In this document: piece by piece, positions 6,175-12,356 of the stretch | Layout: the number at the start of each line of letters is the position of its first letter | Position numbering within the stretch: the stretch's first letter is position 1 | Assembly: GCA_903858385.1 (NCBI GenBank) | Contig: CAIOIN010000070.1 | Location: 1-12,985 of the forward strand | DNA length: 12,985 nt | Source of the DNA: an uncultured Microcaldota archaeon | GTDB taxonomy: Archaea > Micrarchaeota > Micrarchaeia > Micrarchaeales > Micrarchaeaceae | Direction of reading: 5' to 3' | Translations under genes and position numbers: made by a program | The notes under the pieces: model-generated | The model's input: only the letters and a program-made list of their open reading frames with translations | What the model was told of the DNA's origin: nothing | Databases searched by the model: none

Positions 6175-8847
6175 TTACTTTTCCCCTATCCGCTCCATCA
6201 CCATCCTGTGCAGCGACTGGAGGTGCTTGTGCCGTTCCCTCATCATTATGACGTCGGCGCTGCCGAACGTCAGCATGTTGTGCGAGAACGGCGACGGGCT
6301 TTGGGTCTTTATTATCTTGAATTTTATCGCGCCCGAGGTTAGCCCCGAGAGTATCGCCTCGGCTCTTGGAAGGTCCATCGTCTCGTTTAGGATTTCACGA
6401 TAGGTCTCCTTTATCACAGGGAAGTTTATGTCCACGTCTTCAGCCGCCTTGAGCAGCATCTGCGCGCTCACCTGCTGCCTGCCTACGGGTATCTTGTAGC
6501 CCTTGTAGTTGCGGAGTATCATGAAGCTCCTCGCCGCGACCTGCCTGAATTTCCTTTTCATGAGCTCGGTCTTTCTTATGTTTTTCTTCAGCATCTCTGA
6601 AAGACCGATTGTGGTTATGTCCGAGACCATGTCTTTTATCGTCCGTTCTGATATGCTGATATCTTCCTCGCTCGTAAGGACGAAGCCGTTGTCGTTCACC
6701 ATTATGCCTATGTCGTTGTCGGTGATCTCTGCCAGTTCTACCGCCAAAACTCTCGATAGGGCATCATTGATGCGCCTGCCGAACAGGGAATGGAAGACGA
6801 CAAAATTCAGCTCGGATGACGGCTCGGAGGTGACCTCTATCAGCATCAGCTTGTTTGTCGGGACCTCCTTCGCGAATAGCAGCTGCTCCATGAAATAGCC
6901 GAACAGTGCCTTCTTCGAGTTCTCGTCTACGGGCAGGGTGCTGAGATATTCGTCCACCTCCTTCGGCATCTTGCCCGTGTTCGATAGCAGCTTCAGCTTA
7001 TTGCTCTTTATGTATTTTTTGAGCATTCCCGAGAACGTTTCCCTGAATTCGCCTATCTGCTCCGCGAGCTCGAAGCTGAGCGGCAGTTGTTCTGAAAACC
7101 ATGGCGGTATTGTCGGTGTGCTGCTCTTCGCATCGGTCACGTAGCACGTCATGCCTCTCGAGTGCTCGAACTGGTACAGCTTGCCTCCCAAGGCGAAGAT
7201 GTCGCCCTGCTTCAGCTTTGTCAGAAACTCCTCTTCTATGTTTCCGATCCATTTTTTCCCAGGCCCATAGACGTTTATCGCAACCTCGTCGGGTATCGTG
7301 CCGAGATTGAGCATGTAGATGACCTTCGCGAGCATGCCCCGCTTGCCGAACGCCTGTTCTTTTTCGTCATACCATATCTTGCCGTACACCCTTCGGCTCT
7401 CGAGGCTCACGTAGTTGCCCGCAAGATAGTTGATCAGGCTCATGAAATCGCTCTTCTCGAGGTCGTGATAGGCGTAGACGCTCCTCACAAGGGCGTATGC
7501 CTCGTCGATGTTCCACTTCTTCGTCAGCGACATGCCTATTATGTGCTGTGCCAGAACGTCGAGCGCGTTCTTCGGCACGACGAACGAGTCTAGGTGCTTC
7601 TTGAGCACCGAATCCATCATTATCGCGCATTCTACGAGGTCGTCGCGATTGAGGACTATTATCTCCCCCTTTGCGATGGATTTGAACGAGTGGCCCGACC
7701 TGCCTATGCGCTGTATCGCCCTGGTCACGCTCTTCGGGGAGCCGAGCTGTATCACGTTCTCTATGGCTCCGATATCTACGCCGAGCTCAAGGCTTGTTGA
7801 TGAGACTGCGCACTTGAGCTTGCCCTTCTTCAGCATCTCCTCTACATCCAGCCTGGATTCCCTTGACAAGGAACCATGGTGCGCGGCGACGTCCTCATCC
7901 CCGTATTGGAATCTGCGCTTCAGGTTGAAGACTACGCGTTCGGTGCCGCTCCTGGTGTTGGTGAATATCAACGTCGATTTTGACTTGGTTATTATCTCGT
8001 TTATCAGCTTGTAGGTCTCGTCCTCCACGATGTCGTCCGAGGTGTAGACCATGTCTGCCACCGGGCTTATGGTCTTTATCTCGAGACGCTTGCTCCACGA
8101 TGCGTCGACAATGGTGCAGTCGGCTTCCTTGCCATCCTTGTAGCCAACGAGGAACCGCGCGGCTTCATCAAGGGGGTAGAGCGTCGCCCCTAGGCCGATC
8201 TTCGTTATCTCATGGCCCGCTATCTCCTGCAATCGCATGACAGACAGCGACAGATGGACGCCGCGCTTGTTGTTCGCCAGTTCGTGTATCTCGTCTATTA
8301 TGAAGTATTCCACGCCCTTGAGGTTCTCCACGAACTTCTCGGAATTTATCATTATCGCAAGGCTCTCTGGCGTAGTGACAAGGATGTTCGGCGGCTTTAG
8401 CAACTGCTTGCGCCGCTCCTGTTGCGTGGTATCCCCGGTCCTTACCCCGATCGTTACCTGCTTTATGTTGCTCTTCAGCATGTCGAGCCCTTTTTCCTTC
8501 GTTATCATCTGGTATATCTCATCTAAAGGTGTCATGAGATTCCTGTGAACGTCGTTGTTCAACGCCCTCAACGGAGAGACATAGATGCAGTAGACCTTGT
8601 CTTCGAGCCTTCCGCTAAGGCTGTAGTCGAAGAGCTTGCTGATTATTGACAAGAACCCTGACAGGGTCTTGCCGCTGCCGGTGGGCGCGGTGACTAGGGT
8701 GTTGACCTTGTCCGTTATCAATTTGAAGGTGTACTGCTGCGGCGGCGTCAGCTCGGCGAACCTGCCGGCGAACCACTTCCTGACAAAGACGTTTAGCGAG
8801 GACAGGCTCTCTTCGTCGCTGAACGGCTTTTCAATGTGTGTCATCAT
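6175..8847 (-). CDS. lhr: Lhr-type ATP-dependent superfamily 2 helicase
   Basis: Large SF2 DNA helicase of the Lhr-core family (COG1201), 890 aa, the usual length for archaeal Lhr. RecA domain 1 shows a Q-motif-like TPPQQYTF at 34-41, Walker A APTGSGKT at 54-61, SPLRAL at 91-96, TTPES at 158-162, DEIH at 185-188, and motif III as GLGATL at 218-223 where SAT is usual. RecA domain 2 has LIFTNTRSGTE at 293-303, AHHGSLSRESR at 322-332, STSLELGVDIG at 350-360 and QRIGRSGH at 379-386. The remaining 500 residues correspond to the winged-helix, beta-sheet and Lhr C-terminal core domains. The Lhr family translocates 3'-5' on DNA and unwinds RNA:DNA hybrids. Two ATGs in tandem (8847 and 8844) make the exact start uncertain by one codon, and no clear ribosome site is seen. 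The phosphoesterase follows 4 nt downstream. Confidence 0.95.
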   Translation of the reverse strand: MMTHIEKPFSDEESLSSLNVFVRKWFAGRFAELTPPQQYTFKLITDKVNTLVTAPTGSGKTLSGFLSIISKLFDYSLSGRLEDKVYCIYVSPLRALNNDVHRNLMTPLDEIYQMITKEKGLDMLKSNIKQVTIGVRTGDTTQQERRKQLLKPPNILVTTPESLAIMINSEKFVENLKGVEYFIIDEIHELANNKRGVHLSLSVMRLQEIAGHEITKIGLGATLYPLDEAARFLVGYKDGKEADCTIVDASWSKRLEIKTISPVADMVYTSDDIVEDETYKLINEIITKSKSTLIFTNTRSGTERVVFNLKRRFQYGDEDVAAHHGSLSRESRLDVEEMLKKGKLKCAVSSTSLELGVDIGAIENVIQLGSPKSVTRAIQRIGRSGHSFKSIAKGEIIVLNRDDLVECAIMMDSVLKKHLDSFVVPKNALDVLAQHIIGMSLTKKWNIDEAYALVRSVYAYHDLEKSDFMSLINYLAGNYVSLESRRVYGKIWYDEKEQAFGKRGMLAKVIYMLNLGTIPDEVAINVYGPGKKWIGNIEEEFLTKLKQGDIFALGGKLYQFEHSRGMTCYVTDAKSSTPTIPPWFSEQLPLSFELAEQIGEFRETFSGMLKKYIKSNKLKLLSNTGKMPKEVDEYLSTLPVDENSKKALFGYFMEQLLFAKEVPTNKLMLIEVTSEPSSELNFVVFHSLFGRRINDALSRVLAVELAEITDNDIGIMVNDNGFVLTSEEDISISERTIKDMVSDITTIGLSEMLKKNIRKTELMKRKFRQVAARSFMILRNYKGYKIPVGRQQVSAQMLLKAAEDVDINFPVIKETYREILNETMDLPRAEAILSGLTSGAIKFKIIKTQSPSPFSHNMLTFGSADVIMMRERHKHLQSLHRMVMERIGEK

Positions 8848-8882
8848 GCAGCATCAACTGCGCAAAGCGTAGACTTCTGAGT

Positions 8883-8897
8883 AGGGCGGTAAGCCCT
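8883..8897. repeat. Inverted repeat upstream of lhr
   Basis: AGGGC-GGTAA-GCCCT is a perfect 5-bp dyad 36-50 nt before the lhr ATG. A second imperfect dyad, CTGCGC-AAA-GCGTAG (about 8858-8872), lies closer to the start. They could be operators or leader hairpins for lhr; no T-run follows them, so termination is unlikely. Confidence 0.35.
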
Positions 8898-8904
8898 GAC
8901 TGCT

Positions 8905-8933
8905 AAAAAATAGAAAAGAGCTTTCGGGAAAGC
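8905..8933 (-). terminator. Hairpin plus T-run terminator after ferredoxin
   Basis: On the minus strand GCTTT-CCCG-AAAGC is followed by TCTTTTCTATTTTTT. It sits 7 nt past the ferredoxin stop codon and before the lhr leader. Archaeal termination needs mainly the T-rich tract, which is the strongest in this window. It would separate the ribosomal/ferredoxin operon from lhr. Confidence 0.65.
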
Positions 8934-8939
8934 CTTCTT

Positions 8940-9314
8940 TCATTTGTAGATCGACACGTACTTCGTGCCGGTGTCGTCCGTTATGTGTATGCATTCCCCC
9001 TCGCACTGTATCAGGCATGCCTGACAGAGTATGCAAGATGGACCGTTCACGGCAACGGAAAGGCCGCCGCTCGTTCCGTCGTTGTCCTTTGCGAAGTGTT
9101 TGTGGCCGTCCTGGACCTTTGACCACTTGGCAAAGTCGGCCGGGTCGATCTTGCCGGCCCACTGCGCTTCGGCAGGCGCGGAATCGCCGTTCGCGCCTTC
9201 AGCGTTGGGATTGTCAGGTGTGCCACGGCCTTTCATCTCGTAAACAGCCACAGGGCAGACATCCTTGCAGTGCTGGCAGCCCGTGCATCTTGGTTTGTTG
9301 ACGTAGACGTCCAT
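8940..9314 (-). CDS. 2[4Fe-4S] ferredoxin with a long insert between clusters
   Basis: Small electron carrier of 124 aa. The first cluster motif is C10-x2-C13-x2-C16-x3-C20-P. The second is C94-x2-C97-x2-C100-x3-C104, lacking the usual Pro after the last Cys, with an extra C108. About 73 residues separate the motifs where classical bacterial-type ferredoxins have roughly 25-30; this insert (about 28-90) is rich in Gly, Asp, Ala and Asn and holds H71 and H73 (DGHKHF). Zinc-containing ferredoxins of thermoacidophilic archaea carry extra His/Asp ligands in an N-terminal extension, so the His pair here might bind metal, but the position differs. The start is set by GGTG at 9320-9323, five bases before the ATG. 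It is the last gene of the L1-L10-P1 operon or a closely following unit, with a hairpin in the 73-nt gap before it and a terminator after it. Confidence 0.88.
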   Translation of the reverse strand: MDVYVNKPRCTGCQHCKDVCPVAVYEMKGRGTPDNPNAEGANGDSAPAEAQWAGKIDPADFAKWSKVQDGHKHFAKDNDGTSGGLSVAVNGPSCILCQACLIQCEGECIHITDDTGTKYVSIYK

Positions 9315-9343
9315 GAGTACACCTTCTTGAATCTGATTCCCGG

Positions 9344-9368
9344 GGATTGCGGCCTAGGCCGGCAATCC
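9344..9368 (-). repeat. Strong hairpin between P1 and ferredoxin
   Basis: GGATTGC at 9344-9350 pairs perfectly with GCAATCC at 9362-9368. The interior GGCCTAGGCC (9351-9360) is itself a palindrome, so the stem continues for about 3 more pairs past a single unpaired G at 9361, around a CTAG loop. No T-run follows on the minus strand, so an RNA processing site, mRNA-stability element or attenuator fits better than a terminator. Confidence 0.6.
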
Positions 9369-9387
9369 ACAGGCGCAATTTAGGAGA

Positions 9388-9699
9388 TTAGCCTCCGAAC
9401 AGGCTTGCAAGACCGCTTGCAGCCTCAGCTTCGGACTTCTGCTCCTCCTTCGGCTCCTTGGCCTTCTTGCCCTCGCCCTCCTTCGCTGCAGGTGCAGCGG
9501 CGGCTGGCGCAGCGACGGACATGGTCTGCGCACTCTTTATGACGTCCTTTATGTTGACGCCCTTCAGGGATGCAGCAACGGCCTTTGCCTGTGCCTCGTT
9601 CGGGCTCAGTCCGGCAGCCTTTACAACCTCAAGAATGTTCTTCTCGTTTACCTCCTTTCCAGCAGCGTCAAGGAGCAATGCTGCATATACATATTCCAT
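9388..9699 (-). CDS. rpl12: Ribosomal protein P1 (archaeal L12)
   Basis: Acidic stalk protein of the large subunit that recruits and stimulates translational GTPases. It is 103 aa from ATG 9699. The N-terminal dimerisation domain (MEYVYAALLLDAAGKEV onward, about 1-60) is typical. An Ala/Pro-rich hinge follows, then a charged Lys/Glu stretch, then the C-terminal factor-binding tail SGLASLFGG. A GTG two codons upstream (9705) is in frame, but archaeal P1 begins MEY and GGTG sits five bases before ATG 9699, so the ATG is preferred. The gene follows L10 by 19 nt, the normal archaeal order. Confidence 0.96.
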   Translation of the reverse strand: MEYVYAALLLDAAGKEVNEKNILEVVKAAGLSPNEAQAKAVAASLKGVNIKDVIKSAQTMSVAAPAAAAPAAKEGEGKKAKEPKEEQKSEAEAASGLASLFGG

Positions 9700-9718
9700 A
9701 TTCACACCTTCATTATCA

Positions 9719-10555
9719 TTATTTTTTGTCGGTCAAGGAATTTAATGCTGCCGCTTGATTGGCAGCCCTCGACACAAGTCCCTCTATTATTCCCGCATCT
9801 GGCAGCTTTGCCTCGATGCCGAGATGGTAGGCGATCCTGTACGCCTTTGTTATCATGGTCTTTATCGTGTAGGCGTTGACTATGCCCACTTCCATGCTCA
9901 GCGCCATTGCGGAGTTGAATGCCAGCGCGATGTCTGCGGTAGTCTTCTTCGCGTCTATGCCCAGCACAGCCCTGTTGAATATGATGGAATCTGAAAGCAT
10001 GAGCGACGGTTCAAGCGTAGCGCTGAAGGGGTTTATGTCAAGAGTGTGCAGCGCCTTCGCGACCGAAGCCGTTATGACCTCGCCCTTCTTCGTTATGACC
10101 TTGTCCTTCGATATCACGACCTTTCCTTTCTGTATTTGGACGTCTATGCCCGCTGTTTTCAGGTCTGTGACGGCCTGACCCGGCATTATGCTCGTCTCCC
10201 CGGCAGCGACAGACACGTCGTCCGGAGCAATCTGGTTGGGCTTCGCGGCGAGCTTTATCTTTCCCGCCTTGAACTTTCCGTACAGTTCGAACGGGTTGTC
10301 ATTGCTGAGTATTATGGCAGAGGTGGCTTCGAGTTTGTCCGCTATGCTCTTTGTCTTCTCGCTGCCTTCCAATATCTTCTTGAGCAGCGTCTTCCTTCCG
10401 AGCAGGAACATTACATCTTTCTTCATGTTGTTCTTCGTGGACTGCAATAGCCTGTCCGGTATTCCCGAAAGAGGGATTATGCCGACGACGCTGTACTTGG
10501 CTACTGTCTTCTTGCCGTCCTCGACGAATTTCCTTTTTTCATTCTTTGTAAGCAT
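9719..10555 (-). CDS. rpl10: Ribosomal protein L10 (P0), lacking the acidic C-terminal tail
   Basis: Base of the ribosomal stalk, binding 23S rRNA with L11 and holding P1 dimers. It is 278 aa, while archaeal P0/L10 is usually about 330-345. The N-terminal rRNA-binding domain (about 1-105) and the archaeal/eukaryotic insertion domain (about 110-180, PDDVSVAAGETSIMPGQAVT) are present. Three helical P1-binding segments of the spine are recognisable: IALAFNSAMALSMEVGIVNA, TIKTMITKAYRIAYHLGIEA and GIIEGLVSRAANQAAALNSL. The protein ends seven residues later (LTDKK), without the Glu-rich hinge and GLxxLFG tail that P0 normally shares with P1. The stop is followed directly by the P1 leader, so no frameshifted tail is hidden downstream. 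ATG 10555 is 4 nt past the L1 stop, and its GGTG overlaps that stop, suggesting translational coupling. Confidence 0.95.
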   Translation of the reverse strand: MLTKNEKRKFVEDGKKTVAKYSVVGIIPLSGIPDRLLQSTKNNMKKDVMFLLGRKTLLKKILEGSEKTKSIADKLEATSAIILSNDNPFELYGKFKAGKIKLAAKPNQIAPDDVSVAAGETSIMPGQAVTDLKTAGIDVQIQKGKVVISKDKVITKKGEVITASVAKALHTLDINPFSATLEPSLMLSDSIIFNRAVLGIDAKKTTADIALAFNSAMALSMEVGIVNAYTIKTMITKAYRIAYHLGIEAKLPDAGIIEGLVSRAANQAAALNSLTDKK

Positions 10556-10559
10556 GATA

Positions 10560-11189
10560 TCACACCAACTTGAGCGGCTTGCCCATGGTAAACTTCACGT
10601 ACACCGACTTCATGTGCTCCTTGCCGACCTTCTTCAGGACCGAAGCTAGAACTTCGTCGATGTTCGCAGCCAGCTCTTCCGGCTTCATCTTCTCCGTACC
10701 GACCATGCAATGCACTGTCGGCAGGTACTTGCCCTTGCTCCTTATGTAAATCGATTTAGTGGCATTGCTTATCATGTTGCTTATGTCCCCGACCATGGGC
10801 CTCGGCATCTTGTTCCTAGGACCTAGGAACTGACCGAATGTCCTTGCTAGAACGGGCATGAGGCTCGGCTGCGCGAATAGTTCGTATTCAAGAAGCTCCC
10901 TGAGCTTCATCTTGTCGCTTGAGACTGTGGCAATCTGGCTGCTTGGGACGACCTTTGCCCCCAGCTGCGCGGCCTTCTCGGACATCTTGACGTCATCGGC
11001 GAAGACCATCGTCTTGCTCTCCTTGCCCTTTCCGTTCGGCAGACGAACCTCCATGTTGAGTTTGTTGTCCTGCTTGCTGAAGTCCATTCCGGTGAAGTTT
11101 ATCGCAAGCTCCACGCTCTGGTTGAACTTTCTCTTGCCCCGGTTCTCTTCGACGAAAGCGCCGAATTTGGTTAACTGATCTTTATCCAT
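10560..11189 (-). CDS. rpl1: Ribosomal protein L1
   Basis: Large-subunit protein of the mobile L1 stalk; in several archaea and bacteria it also represses its own operon by binding the mRNA. It is 209 aa from ATG 11189, near the usual 210-220. The C-terminal LGPRNKMPRPM block and the central LMPVLARTFG are characteristic. The frame stays open to a TTG at 11291, but those extra 34 residues do not resemble L1 and cover a hairpin. ATG 11189 has the best Shine-Dalgarno in the window, GGAGGG with five bases between. It heads the L1-L10-P1 unit. L11, which often precedes L1 in archaea, is absent here. Confidence 0.96.
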   Translation of the reverse strand: MDKDQLTKFGAFVEENRGKRKFNQSVELAINFTGMDFSKQDNKLNMEVRLPNGKGKESKTMVFADDVKMSEKAAQLGAKVVPSSQIATVSSDKMKLRELLEYELFAQPSLMPVLARTFGQFLGPRNKMPRPMVGDISNMISNATKSIYIRSKGKYLPTVHCMVGTEKMKPEELAANIDEVLASVLKKVGKEHMKSVYVKFTMGKPLKLV

Positions 11190-11194
11190 GAAAT

Positions 11195-11212
11195 CCCTCC
11201 TGCAACTTGCAG
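11195..11212 (-). promoter_or_regulatory. L1 Shine-Dalgarno fused to a small palindrome
   Basis: On the minus strand CTGCAAGTTGCAG runs straight into GGAGGG, sharing the first G. CTGC and GCAG can pair as a 4-bp stem with a 5-nt loop, adjoining the ribosome site of the operon's first gene. This is a natural place for translational control, though the stem alone is weak. Confidence 0.5.
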
Positions 11213-11243
11213 TGCCTGCGGGAAAAGCAGTGTAGTTATTATG

Positions 11244-11268
11244 GCGCAAGGGTTTAAGAACCTTGCGC
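11244..11268 (-). repeat. L1 leader inverted repeat (hairpin or operator)
   Basis: GCGCAAGG at 11244-11251 pairs perfectly with CCTTGCGC at 11261-11268. Two further T-A pairs follow past a bulged G, closing on a TAAG loop (plus-strand reading). It lies 55-79 nt before the L1 ATG. No T-run follows on either strand. The minus-strand loop contains TTCTTAAA, which could itself be a TATA-like element, so it may act as an RNA structure in a long leader or as a DNA operator around a promoter. Confidence 0.6.
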
Positions 11269-11331
11269 AGCTCAAGTACGTCCCTTGCCAAATAGGGGAA
11301 GTGTTTGGCGATTGACGGAGGTTACATACGC

Positions 11332-11340
11332 GTATAAATA
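11332..11340 (+). promoter_or_regulatory. TATA box for the PQ-loop gene, possibly bidirectional
   Basis: GTATAAATA is the best TATA match in the window, centred about 28 nt before ATG 11364, which predicts a leaderless mRNA starting at that ATG. Read on the other strand it is TATTTATAC and could drive the L1 operon with a leader of about 120 nt that would include the 11244-11268 hairpin. Confidence 0.6.
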
Positions 11341-11363
11341 TTATGGGCGATAGAGACAAATGC

Positions 11364-12305
11364 ATGGGAATTCGGTCTGATAAGGCTCTACCTACGCAGA
11401 AAGCAACAGAGCCCATTGCAACAGATGAGAACGCTTCGAAGGTCAGCGCGAGCAAGAACGGGATGAATTTCCTTAGAAGTGCGGGCAGTTTCGCCAAAAG
11501 GACGTTCACCAACCCCAAAGTGCAGATCTACGGGGCGGCTGGCATCGCCGCGGCGAGCTGTGCATGCGCAGTTTTACTCAGGGAGCCGAACATTTCAGGC
11601 ACGATAGCGGGCATAGGTACTGGAGTGGAGGGCCTGCCGCAGGCAATACAGTCATTCAGGACCCGGTCTACCAAAGACATATCGCTGTTGTTCTTGACCC
11701 TGAACGAATCGACAGTGGCCGGATTCACAGCATACGGTTTTATGCTTCATTCGATGCCCCTGATAATTTCTGACGCCTTCTGCTTTGCTTTTAACACCGT
11801 GCCGCTGACGATAAAGGTGGGCGAGGTGATAAGCAGCATCAGGGAGAGAAATGTTGCTAAGAAGAACGCAGAGACAAGCACTAAGGAGGACGGTTGTAAG
11901 ACGAACGTTTTCGAAGCGTGTAAGAAATTCATGAGAGGCACAAAGGACAAACTTTCCAACCCTGTTGTGAGTCTCTCTATTGCGGCTGCACCCATTGCAA
12001 TTGCAGGCGGAACGATGGCGAGCTCCCTTGCGACAGGGAATCCGAACATTGTTGGAAGCTACACCGCCATAGTGTGCGGTAGCATATGCGCACCGCAGGC
12101 ATGGCAATCGTTTAAGACGCGTTCCGTGAAGGATCTGTCGTTGGAATCAATGCTTGTGTGCATGGCTGCCGAATTCAATTGGATAACATACGGAATAATG
12201 ATAAAGGCTCCGGCAGTGATAGCGGGCGATGGTGGAGTGGCGCTCTTCGGCGCGGTGCCGCTTGTGATAAAGATAGCGGAGGTTATGGGAAAGAAGAATA
12301 CCTAG
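11364..12305 (+). CDS. Tandem double PQ-loop (SemiSWEET-like) membrane protein
   Basis: A 313-aa membrane protein built from two similar units joined by a basic cytoplasmic-type linker (about 155-205). Each unit has an extra leading hydrophobic helix (near 53-72 and 210-228), then a three-helix PQ-loop/MtN3-like bundle. Unit 1 has LPQAIQSFRTRSTKDIS with P92-Q93; unit 2 has APQAWQSFKTRSVKDLS with P244-Q245, the repeats 152 residues apart. Each continues into a YG-containing second helix (TAYGFML, WITYGIM) and a third ending VPLTIKV or VPLVIKI. In SemiSWEET/SWEET sugar carriers this third helix carries a substrate-binding Asn; both units seem to have Asp there (ISDAF, AGDGG). Function is probably small-solute transport, substrate unknown. 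ATG 11343 is in frame but lies before the predicted start site, so ATG 11364 is chosen. The first 45 residues are polar. Confidence 0.8.
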   Translation: MGIRSDKALPTQKATEPIATDENASKVSASKNGMNFLRSAGSFAKRTFTNPKVQIYGAAGIAAASCACAVLLREPNISGTIAGIGTGVEGLPQAIQSFRTRSTKDISLLFLTLNESTVAGFTAYGFMLHSMPLIISDAFCFAFNTVPLTIKVGEVISSIRERNVAKKNAETSTKEDGCKTNVFEACKKFMRGTKDKLSNPVVSLSIAAAPIAIAGGTMASSLATGNPNIVGSYTAIVCGSICAPQAWQSFKTRSVKDLSLESMLVCMAAEFNWITYGIMIKAPAVIAGDGGVALFGAVPLVIKIAEVMGKKNT

Positions 12306-12356
12306 AAGGCAGATACTGAAAGCTGATTTTGCATCTTCATGGCTAGGAAGCATGTG

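Noticed and set aside
11244..11268. L1 leader hairpin as a terminator
   Set aside because: No T-run follows on either strand and it sits in front of a gene rather than after one.
11190..11291. 34-codon N-terminal extension of L1 from a TTG
   Set aside because: ATG 11189 has a strong GGAGGG site and the extension does not resemble L1; the region holds a hairpin.
11343..11363. First ATG of the PQ-loop reading frame
   Set aside because: It lies within a few bases of the TATA box and before the expected start site.
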